Below are positions 1-5,779 of a stretch of 6,947 nucleotides of DNA, one piece after another; the stretch's first letter is position 1, and every line of letters starts with the position of its first letter. The notes below the pieces were generated by a model. The model saw only the letters and a list, made by a program, of their open reading frames with translations, made no database searches and was not told the DNA's origin. The position numbers were made by a program, and so were the translations under genes. The DNA lies in NCBI GenBank assembly GCA_944377765.1, contig CALWFX010000077.1:1-6947 (forward strand), given 5' to 3'. The stretch comes from an uncultured Clostridia bacterium. GTDB taxonomy: Bacteria > Bacillota > Clostridia > Christensenellales > UBA1242.

Positions 1-362
1 CTTTAATTGATGTCAACAGTGGTGAAGTTAATGTGGAATTTGAAGATGGCAGAAATTGCCTATACACTCGCCCAGACTTATCAGATTTATCTCTGTCCTA
101 TGCAATAACAATACACAAAAGTCAGGGCTCTGAATTTGACACCATAATAATTCCAGCAATTGCAGGTCCTAGCATAATTTTAACAAGAAACTTAATATAC
201 ACTGCAGTTACTCGTGCAAAAAAAATGGTGGTAATTGTTGGAGAAAAGCAATATTTAAAACGCATGGTATCAAATAAATATACCGCAACAAGGTTTACTC
301 TGCTTAAAAAACTTTTGATAACTGCAGAAGAAAAAATGGAAAAATTGTTCAGTGAAAACTAA
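1..362 (+). CDS. recD2: RecD2-type ATP-dependent DNA helicase (RecD/TraA family), C-terminal fragment
   Basis: This is the 3' end of a gene that begins before the window. The frame is open from position 3 and ends at TAA 360-362, giving 119 visible residues; the internal GTG at 33 is not the real start. The first ~25 residues (LIDVNSGEVNVEFEDGR) resemble the SH3-like 'prong' of RecD2. Superfamily 1B helicase motif V follows (YAITIHKSQGSEFD, residues 33-46), then motif VI with its arginine finger (RNLIYTAVTRAKK, residues 62-74). RecD2 enzymes are 5'-3' DNA helicases that act outside the RecBCD complex in DNA repair and replication-fork maintenance. The order of prong, motif V and motif VI, and the short tail, fit RecD2 better than UvrD/PcrA. 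The Walker A region is not visible, so activity cannot be judged. The gene overlaps the next one by 11 bp, which suggests one operon with translational coupling. Confidence 0.88.
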   Translation, partial: LIDVNSGEVNVEFEDGRNCLYTRPDLSDLSLSYAITIHKSQGSEFDTIIIPAIAGPSIILTRNLIYTAVTRAKKMVVIVGEKQYLKRMVSNKYTATRFTLLKKLLITAEEKMEKLFSEN

Positions 363-1128
363 AAATGATAAAAATAACAAGAAAAAATCAAAATTTTCCT
401 GTTTTTTAAGCAAATTTTCAATATTTTTAGAAAAATATCTTTTTCCAGAAGATATAAAATGTATCTTTTGCGGAAAAGATATTTCTTCTTTTTATTCAAA
501 ACCTTACTGCTCATATTGTGAAAAAGAAATAAAATTTAATTATGGCAACAAGTGTAAAATTTGCGATGAAAGAATATATAACGAAGCAAAAATATGCGAA
601 AGATGTATGAAAAATAAATACGACTTTAAAAAAATCTTCTGCCCACTCATATATGAAGGCATAACAAGAAAAACAATATTAGCTTATAAACAAGACAACA
701 AAAGATACTTAGCAAAAGGCTTTGCGCAAATTATATATGACTACATTGGCGAAAACTTTAAATATATTGATATAATCACATATGTCCCAATAACAGAAAA
801 AAGATTAAAAGAACGTTCTTTTAATCAATCACAAAAACTTGCAGAAGAATTGTCTAAACTTGCAAACCTACCATGTGTAAATTGTCTTGAAAAAATAAAG
901 GAAACTTCTGACCAGAAAAAACTTAATTTTTCTGAAAGAAAAAAGAATTTAAAAAACTGTTTTAAGGTTATAAACAAAAAAGATATTAAAGGCAAAAATG
1001 TTTTGCTTGTTGACGACATAATTTCAACTTGTGCCACTGTGCAAGAATGTTCAAATATGCTTAAAAATTATGCAAATAATATATATGTCACTGCCATAGC
1101 AAGAAATATTATAAATGATAAAAATTAG
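352..1128 (+). CDS. comF: ComF-family phosphoribosyltransferase-like protein
   Basis: This 258-residue protein has the ComF layout. A basic N-terminus is followed by a double zinc-ribbon-like cysteine set (C37/C40, C53/C56, C68/C71, C82/C85). Next come the family motif VPITEKRLKERSFNQS (145-160) and the segment TSDQKKLNFSERKKN (185-199). A type I phosphoribosyltransferase PRPP loop closes the core (VLLVDDIISTCATV, 217-230). In naturally competent bacteria ComF helps bring single-stranded DNA into the cytoplasm and interacts with DNA-processing proteins; in other bacteria its role is unclear. The start is GTG 352, inside the end of recD2. There is no strong Shine-Dalgarno sequence, so re-initiation after recD2 translation is likely. 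No better in-frame start precedes the first cysteine pair. The PRPP loop is unusual: Cys227 replaces the glycine normally found in the (S/T)TGAT motif. Competence itself is not supported by this locus alone. Confidence 0.9.
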   Translation: MKTKNDKNNKKKSKFSCFLSKFSIFLEKYLFPEDIKCIFCGKDISSFYSKPYCSYCEKEIKFNYGNKCKICDERIYNEAKICERCMKNKYDFKKIFCPLIYEGITRKTILAYKQDNKRYLAKGFAQIIYDYIGENFKYIDIITYVPITEKRLKERSFNQSQKLAEELSKLANLPCVNCLEKIKETSDQKKLNFSERKKNLKNCFKVINKKDIKGKNVLLVDDIISTCATVQECSNMLKNYANNIYVTAIARNIINDKN

Positions 1129-1129
1129 T

Positions 1130-2611
1130 TTATATCTTTTTCTCTTCCTTTTCAATTTCCTTTATTTGAACTTTTAAAACATCCGACCTTTTAATTTTGT
1201 AGGTGGAAAAAATTAAAATTGCCACACTTATTGCAATTGCACTGCCAAAAAAGACAATTTTTCCAAGTCCTGCTTGAACAGACAATGCCTGTAATGGCTC
1301 AGTTGAGTCAAATTTAATAATATCTAAAAGCACTCCAATAATAAGAAGTGTTATTGAGTTTGTGAAGTTGTATGTGAATGTGTAATAGCCTGTATATCTT
1401 CCAGCATTATTTTCTTTTGTTTTGAATTGTTCCATAGTTACAACATCTGCATACATTGAATGTGGTAAAGAATATAGTGCCCCAGAGCCAAGCCCACAAA
1501 CAAATATGCAAGGAAGAACAAACCAAAATATAAAATCACTTGAACAATAGGTTCTGAAAAGAAATGTCACACTTGTTAGAGCAATTCCAACAAGTAACAA
1601 ACAAAGAGCAAATATCAAAGTCTGCTTTTTGTCATATTTCTTTACTAAATTAACCCAAATAAGCTGAGATAAAATCGCCCCACCAAAAAGGCAAATCATA
1701 ATAATTGAAATTTGTGAACTAGAAAAATGATAGCAAAAGGTGAACAAGTGCATTCCAACAGAAGTTATAAATATTGACGCAATAAGAGACACTGAGTAGC
1801 CTAACATCACTGTTCGAAATTCCTTCTTTTTCAAAGTTTCAACATAACCACCAATAATTTTTCCAAAACCTTGCTTTTGACCAAGTTTTTTATCATCAAC
1901 CAAATTTTTTTCTTTTCTATGTTCATTTTCTTCTTCAACAGCACTTTTATCATAATTTGGCATGGAGATAACTCTTTTTCTTGTTCCAAAAACAGAAATA
2001 AGCCCGCAGATAATCACCAAAATGGAGTTGACAATGGCAATATTAATATAACCAGTTTTATTAAATTGTGTTTGAACTCCAATGCCTGCTGATGGCATAA
2101 AAATATACATCAAAATGCTTGGCATAATCATTCCAAGGATATAAAAAACAGATTTAAAACTTTGCATTTTTGTTTGGTCGTTATAATCTGGTGCAATGTC
2201 AATGCAAAGTGCAGAATAAGGCGTGGCAAAAAATGTGTTAAAAGTTTCTTGCAATAACAAAAATCCCATAAGCCACGCAATTGCCCAACCCGAGTCTTTT
2301 GCAACAGGGCAAGTCCAAAGCAAAATATTACATATTGCCAAAAGAAAAGTTGCAAAAAGCATATGGAGAAGGCGTCTGCCAAAAAATTTATTTTTTGTTC
2401 TATCTGAAAAATAGCCAATGATTGGATCAGATACCCCATCCCAAAGTGAAGTTACCGCAATTGTGGCTCCAACCAAAACTCCAGAAAGTCCCATGACACT
2501 TGTTGCATAAAACATAATAAAACTGCTGACAGTTTGTCCCATACTGCCATAACCAAGATTGCCAATCCCATAACACAATTTAGTGCCAAAAGTCAGTTTC
2601 TTTTTATCCAC
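1130..2611 (-). CDS. GPH-family (MelB-type) sugar:cation symporter, MFS
   Basis: This 493-residue polytopic membrane protein has about 12 predicted helices, split by a charged cytoplasmic loop at roughly 210-265. It is a secondary transporter of the glycoside-pentoside-hexuronide:cation symporter family (MFS_2). The helix II signature WDGVSDPIIGYFSDRTKNKF (57-76) retains both aspartates of the MelB cation site, D58 and D62, and is followed by GRR. The second-half signature is present as PHSMYADVVTMEQFKTKENNAG (383-404). The position of MelB Asp124 appears to be Ala129 and that of Lys377 Asn415, so coupling may differ from MelB. The substrate cannot be inferred because no glycosidase gene is nearby. 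The start is GTG 2611, where family N-termini usually begin, but it has no recognisable Shine-Dalgarno. An ATG two bases upstream (2613) is out of frame. The gene is 42 bp downstream of a small membrane protein gene and ends one base from the convergent comF stop. Confidence 0.88.
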   Translation of the reverse strand: MDKKKLTFGTKLCYGIGNLGYGSMGQTVSSFIMFYATSVMGLSGVLVGATIAVTSLWDGVSDPIIGYFSDRTKNKFFGRRLLHMLFATFLLAICNILLWTCPVAKDSGWAIAWLMGFLLLQETFNTFFATPYSALCIDIAPDYNDQTKMQSFKSVFYILGMIMPSILMYIFMPSAGIGVQTQFNKTGYINIAIVNSILVIICGLISVFGTRKRVISMPNYDKSAVEEENEHRKEKNLVDDKKLGQKQGFGKIIGGYVETLKKKEFRTVMLGYSVSLIASIFITSVGMHLFTFCYHFSSSQISIIMICLFGGAILSQLIWVNLVKKYDKKQTLIFALCLLLVGIALTSVTFLFRTYCSSDFIFWFVLPCIFVCGLGSGALYSLPHSMYADVVTMEQFKTKENNAGRYTGYYTFTYNFTNSITLLIIGVLLDIIKFDSTEPLQALSVQAGLGKIVFFGSAIAISVAILIFSTYKIKRSDVLKVQIKEIEKEEKKI

Positions 2612-2653
2612 ATAATAATATATGAGAGTAAAAATTTTTTAAGAATTTTTATT

Positions 2654-2938
2654 TTAAATTATACCGCTTTTTCCTAAAACAACAAAGTAAATAACGGATA
2701 TAGCAAGAAGAATAATTGCTAAATTTATTATCTCCCCATAAACCCAACCTGTAACAAAGGTCCTTCTTGCATTGCAACCACTTGGAAATTTAAAGACACC
2801 AATAAATAATCCTAAAATGCCAAAAAACACTCCGAAAATAATACCTTCATTCAATTTATCACTATGTATTTCAATTTCATTTTGTTTTTGACCATCATAA
2901 GTAAATTTTATGTCTTTTTCATTATTATTCTCTTCCAT
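2654..2938 (-). CDS. Small two-helix membrane protein, function unknown
   Basis: This 94-residue protein is not recognised. Residues 1-30 are hydrophilic, rich in Asn, Glu and Lys. A glycine-rich helix follows (IIFGVFFGILGLFIGVF, 33-49) with spaced glycines that could pack helix to helix. A short loop with one Cys and two Arg (SGCNARRTFVTGW, 53-65) precedes a second hydrophobic segment (about 66-87) and a short tail. There is no signal peptide cleavage site or catalytic motif. The start ATG 2938 is well supported: AAGGAG (2950-2945) sits six bases upstream, behind a near-consensus promoter. The symporter gene follows 42 bp downstream on the same strand, so they may share a transcript, and a role linked to the membrane or the transporter is only a guess from position. 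Expression may be phase-variable because the promoter spacer contains nine G. Confidence 0.75.
   Translation of the reverse strand: MEENNNEKDIKFTYDGQKQNEIEIHSDKLNEGIIFGVFFGILGLFIGVFKFPSGCNARRTFVTGWVYGEIINLAIILLAISVIYFVVLGKSGII
2658..2685 (-). promoter_or_regulatory. Candidate sigma-A promoter for the GPH symporter gene
   Basis: On the - strand a perfect -10 TATAAT (2663-2658) lies 16 bases downstream of a weak -35 TTGTTG (2685-2680). It is inside the last codons of the small membrane protein gene. Transcription would start near 2651 and give a leader of about 40 nt before GTG 2611. The -10 match is perfect, but the -35 agrees at only three of six positions, and such hexamers arise by chance in AT-rich DNA. 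The symporter could equally be read from the promoter further upstream. Confidence 0.4.
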
Positions 2939-2956
2939 GACCCGCTCCTTGAGAGC

Positions 2957-2984
2957 ATTATAGCAAATCCCCCCCCCGAGTCAA
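2957..2984 (-). promoter_or_regulatory. Near-consensus promoter with a poly-G spacer, probably phase-variable
   Basis: On the - strand, -35 TTGACT (2984-2979, five of six) is followed by a 16-base spacer and -10 TATAAT (2962-2957, six of six). A TGC just before the -10 makes it an extended -10. The spacer reads C, nine G, then ATTTGC. Upstream, runs of seven and eight A (2992-2986 and 3005-2998) resemble an UP element. Transcription is expected to start at about A2950. The mRNA would then begin with the Shine-Dalgarno AAGGAG itself, leaving a leader of about 12 nt before ATG 2938. Gain of one G would bring the spacer to the optimal 17 bases; loss of one would make it 15. Confidence 0.8.
2969..2977. 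repeat. Nine-base C/G homopolymer (simple sequence repeat)
   Basis: This uninterrupted run of nine C (G on the - strand) sits in DNA that is otherwise strongly AT-rich. It lies wholly within the -35/-10 spacer of the promoter for the small membrane protein gene. Homopolymers of this length are prone to slipped-strand length change. They are also common sites of sequencing error, so the exact count of nine is less certain than its presence. Confidence 0.9.
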
Positions 2985-3142
2985 CTTTTTTTGAGGATTT
3001 TTTTTATATATATTGATGTTTTAATGCTTTTTATGTAAAATAGTGGTTATTCAGATTATATATTTTTAATCTTTTTTTCTTTATTTTCTTAATTTTGCAT
3101 ATTCAAAGAAACTACTTTAAAATGGTTTTTAAATATGGCAAT
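2985..3142. other. AT-rich intergenic segment, no gene seen
   Basis: Between the secF terminator and the poly-G promoter, about 160 bp hold only A/T-rich DNA with several T runs. I see no open frame with a ribosome binding site on either strand and no RNA gene. The part nearest the promoter (2986-3005) consists of A tracts on the - strand and could act as an UP element or an intrinsic bend. The weak dyad GATTA/TAATC at 3054-3071 is A/T-only apart from its terminal base pair and is not called. Confidence 0.55.
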
Positions 3143-3169
3143 AAAAAAACAGAGCCTGAACTCTGTTTT
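3143..3169 (-). terminator. Intrinsic terminator of the secDF operon, overlapping the secF stop
   Basis: On the - strand a nine-base-pair stem (arms 3169-3161 and 3154-3146, core CAGAG/CTCTG) closes a six-base loop (TTCAGG). It leads into a run of seven T (3149-3143). The upstream arm begins inside the secF stop codon TAA (3170-3168), so the hairpin overlaps the end of the coding sequence. Position, strand and U-tract all fit rho-independent termination of secD-secF, insulating the downstream genes. Confidence 0.85.
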
Positions 3170-4334
3170 AAACTTCATATTGTTCTCCGCGTTTTGCTTT
3201 CTCCGCTTTTCTCTTTTCTTTCTCTGCCATTCTGGCAAGTCTTTTCTTTGAAGGCTTATATGCAATTGCCCAAAGCCCAGGAGTGAGAAATACTGAAGAA
3301 TAGAAACCAGCAATAATTCCAACCATAATTGGAAATGCAAATTGTTGAATATCGCTAACGCCAATAACAGTGATAAAGAAAATCATAATAAAAGTTGTGA
3401 GTGTTGTTAAAACTGAACGCATCATGGTTGAACTTACTGCCTTATTTGCAATGGCATTATTATCAACCTTACCCAAATTTTTGCTTAATTTCAAATTTTC
3501 TCTTATCCTATCAAAGATAATGATTGTGTTGTTGATTGAATATCCCAAAATTGTGATTAGAGCAGCAATAAATGCAGTATTAATTTGAATTCTGCAAATA
3601 AGCATAACTGAGCCAGTTATTATAACATCATGAATAAGTGCCAAAATTGCAGCAAGACCACTTGTTATTTCAAATCTGATTGCAACATAAATTAAAATAA
3701 CAATAATTGCAACAAAAAGCGCCAAGAATGATTTCATCATAAGTTCTGTGCTGGCACTTGCAGTGGTAACACCGCCATTTGCAACAAGTGCAGAGTTTGC
3801 ATTGCTTTCAAAATCAAAGCCACTGTCAAGGCTAACATCATTGCCAACGAAACCAAATTCTTTTAATAAAGCAAGACGAATTTCATCATTTTGAGCTTCA
3901 ATTTCTTCGTCTGGTGTGTTGCCATTTTGAAATTTAACAATAACAGCATCGCCATCTTCAATCACATAGCCAAGTCCCCTGTCTGCACCAATGCTGATTG
4001 TTGTTTTTTGGAAGGAGCTTGCAGTTAAATCAAAATCACTTAAAACCTTTGAAATTTTATCACAAATTGCATCATAGTCATCATCTACATCATAGACTTG
4101 CTCGGAAAAGTTTTCATCTGACCATTCTGAACTATTAACAAAAATTGTCATATTTGTTCCGCCAGTGAAATCAAAGCCAAGGTTAAATCCAAGTGTGCAA
4201 AGAAGAACAATTCCAACAATAGTAATAATGATTGGAGCAATAATGAAATACTTTAAATTTTTAGTGTAACTAAACTTACTGTTTTCTAACTTTTCATCAA
4301 TAGAGAAGTGTTTTTTTGTTTTCATCTTATTCAT
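3168..4334 (-). CDS. secF: Protein translocase subunit SecF
   Basis: SecF, with SecD, forms an RND-type membrane complex that uses the proton-motive force to help SecYEG-delivered proteins leave the translocon on the outer face. From ATG 4334 the protein has 388 residues. It has TM1 (about 29-49), the signature GFDFTGGT (53-60), a large extracytoplasmic domain (about 60-197), five further helices, and a strongly basic tail (about 360-388). HD (235-236), the helix with GYSINNTIIIFDRIREN (264-280) and MMRSVLTTLTT (304-314) identify the family. ATG 4334 is chosen because GGAGG (4347-4343) lies eight bases upstream. A longer frame to 4367 has no such site, and ATG 4325 is too far. The start overlaps the secD stop by 8 bp, so translation is probably coupled. 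The extracytoplasmic domain looks longer than in typical SecF, with an acidic insert. Asn269 occupies the place where NDT is common. Confidence 0.95.
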   Translation of the reverse strand: MNKMKTKKHFSIDEKLENSKFSYTKNLKYFIIAPIIITIVGIVLLCTLGFNLGFDFTGGTNMTIFVNSSEWSDENFSEQVYDVDDDYDAICDKISKVLSDFDLTASSFQKTTISIGADRGLGYVIEDGDAVIVKFQNGNTPDEEIEAQNDEIRLALLKEFGFVGNDVSLDSGFDFESNANSALVANGGVTTASASTELMMKSFLALFVAIIVILIYVAIRFEITSGLAAILALIHDVIITGSVMLICRIQINTAFIAALITILGYSINNTIIIFDRIRENLKLSKNLGKVDNNAIANKAVSSTMMRSVLTTLTTFIMIFFITVIGVSDIQQFAFPIMVGIIAGFYSSVFLTPGLWAIAYKPSKKRLARMAEKEKRKAEKAKRGEQYEV

Positions 4335-5697
4335 TTGCTGCACCTCCCTCTGTAACAACTTCAACAACAGGAGTATCTTCTTTTGCAGGTTTCAATTGTT
4401 TTGGAAGATGTAATGGTTTTGCTTTAACGCTATTAAATGGAAGATACCATTTAACAAAAAATCTTAAAACAACAAGGTTCATAAACATTGAAAGCACAAT
4501 ACCAATTAAAAGTGTGATAGCAAAACCTTGAATTGATGAAGTTCCTAAAATATATAGAATAAGTGATGTGAAAATTGTGGTAATGTTTGAGTCAAAGATT
4601 GGCCAAAAAGCACGCTTGAAACCATTTTTACAAGCCATTGGAATTTTCTTTCCGCTTCTATAGTCTTCTCTAACTTTTTCGAAAATGATAACAGTTCCAT
4701 CAACCGCCATGCCGATACTGAGCACAATACCTGCAAGTCCTGGCAAGGTCAATTGAACAAAGGAAATTGCTTGCAAGAAGAATAACATCAAAACAATGTA
4801 AATAACAAGGGCAAAAGATGCCAAGAAACCAAAATCACCATATCTAAGCCACATAATAAGGAAGATAAGGAAAAGTCCAACAGCTCCGCCAATAATAACG
4901 TATTTCAAAGCTTCTGTTCCAAGAGTTGCAGAAATTACTGAACTTTCTTTAAGATCCAAAGTAACATTGAATGTTCCAGACATAATTTGAAGAGAGTATT
5001 GTTCTGCATCTTCATAAGTCCAAGCAGTTTCTCCACCGCCAGAAATAAATGTGCTTCCACTGGTAATTTTTTCTTCACAAGTCAATGAGTTCCAATATTC
5101 GCCTTGAACAACATCACCTAAGTAAACATAGATGTTAGAACCAGAACTTGCTGCTTGTCCTGTTAAGTCAGCAAACTTCTTTTTGCCATCTTCTGTGAAA
5201 TTAATTACAACACCATAGTTGTTATCTTGATAAGAAACATAAACATTTGAAATATCAGAACCTGTTATATAAGCCTTTGCATCTGTTGCATCTTCAAGGG
5301 TCATATAAAGCGGTGTTGGGTCACCAATAAGCCCAAAAATTTCATCTGAATCTGTAACACTTGGCACTTCAATACGAATTCCAGTTGCTCCTTGACGAGT
5401 TATCACTGCTTCAGAATATTCTCCGCCAATAACAGATTCAAGTCTTGTTACAGTTGCATCAATTGCCCTGTCTAAATCATTTGTGTTGCTGTCAGGAGAA
5501 AGTGAACAATCATAAACAACAGAAATACCACCCGCAAGGTCCAAACCCAAAGAAATGGAGTTTGCAAAACCATTGTAGATAGTGCTTGAAAAAGGTAATC
5601 TAAAACTACATACTGAAAGAACAATACCAATTAAAGTTAAAATTGCCACAGCAACGAAATTTAATATTGAGTTCTTTTTAAGTCTATTCTTTGCCAT
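4327..5697 (-). CDS. secD: Protein translocase subunit SecD
   Basis: This 456-residue protein is a full-length SecD of the shorter Firmicutes type, compared with about 600 residues in E. coli. After TM1 (about 11-31) come the signature SLGLDLAGGI (49-58) and the extracytoplasmic P1 region (about 60-262), which includes the LIGDPTPLYMTLED segment (123-136). Five helices follow. The TM4 motif LPGLAGIVLSIGMAVDGTVI (318-337) keeps Asp333, equivalent to the proton-relay aspartate known in Thermus SecDF. FDSNITTIFTSLILY (368-382) and the final helix close the RND core. The C-terminal tail is hydrophilic and partly acidic. The start ATG 5697 has AAGGGG (5707-5702) four bases upstream, a moderate site, and a strong promoter ahead of it. 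SecD is co-transcribed with secF through an 8 bp overlap. There is no yajC in the window. Confidence 0.96.
   Translation of the reverse strand: MAKNRLKKNSILNFVAVAILTLIGIVLSVCSFRLPFSSTIYNGFANSISLGLDLAGGISVVYDCSLSPDSNTNDLDRAIDATVTRLESVIGGEYSEAVITRQGATGIRIEVPSVTDSDEIFGLIGDPTPLYMTLEDATDAKAYITGSDISNVYVSYQDNNYGVVINFTEDGKKKFADLTGQAASSGSNIYVYLGDVVQGEYWNSLTCEEKITSGSTFISGGGETAWTYEDAEQYSLQIMSGTFNVTLDLKESSVISATLGTEALKYVIIGGAVGLFLIFLIMWLRYGDFGFLASFALVIYIVLMLFFLQAISFVQLTLPGLAGIVLSIGMAVDGTVIIFEKVREDYRSGKKIPMACKNGFKRAFWPIFDSNITTIFTSLILYILGTSSIQGFAITLLIGIVLSMFMNLVVLRFFVKWYLPFNSVKAKPLHLPKQLKPAKEDTPVVEVVTEGGAANE
4343..4347 (-). promoter_or_regulatory. secF ribosome binding site (GGAGG), inside secD
   Basis: GGAGG, followed by TG, lies within the last codons of secD and eight bases before ATG 4334. 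It decides the secF start: the longer in-frame option at 4367 would place this site inside the gene, and ATG 4325 would be 17 bases away. Confidence 0.85.
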
Positions 5698-5742
5698 ACT
5701 GCCCCTTAATAAATGTAATTATGGTTAAATTCATACCAGTAA

Positions 5743-5771
5743 AGTATATAACAAATTGGGGCGGTTGTCAA
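5743..5771 (-). promoter_or_regulatory. Sigma-A promoter of the secDF operon
   Basis: On the - strand, -35 TTGACA (5771-5766, perfect) and -10 TATACT (5748-5743, five of six) are separated by exactly 17 bases. Transcription would start near G5736/5737, leaving a leader of about 39 nt before ATG 5697. The -35 begins nine bases after the stop of the preceding gene. SecDF therefore has its own housekeeping promoter rather than depending on the genes upstream. No riboswitch-like structure is seen in the short leader. Confidence 0.88.
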
Positions 5772-5779
5772 TTAAATAA

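Noticed and set aside
2128..2439. Open frames of about 100 codons lying inside the symporter and Sec genes on both strands.
   Set aside because: They are shadows of genes with clear family motifs, lack ribosome binding sites and show no recognisable protein features.
3054..3078. GATTA/TAATC dyad followed by T's on the + strand as a possible terminator.
   Set aside because: The stem is five pairs, four of them A-T, and no + strand gene lies upstream of it.
4335..4367. Longer SecF start at 4367 (11 extra residues).
   Set aside because: GGAGG at 4347-4343 points to ATG 4334. The extra residues simply read through the end of secD in another frame.
5682..5734. A 16-codon frame (MNLTIITFIKGQYGKE) in the secD leader that overlaps the secD start, considered as a SecM/VemP-like export-sensing arrest peptide.
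   Set aside because: It begins about two bases after the predicted transcript start, has no Shine-Dalgarno, and is too short to span the ribosome tunnel and engage the membrane. It is most likely a chance frame.
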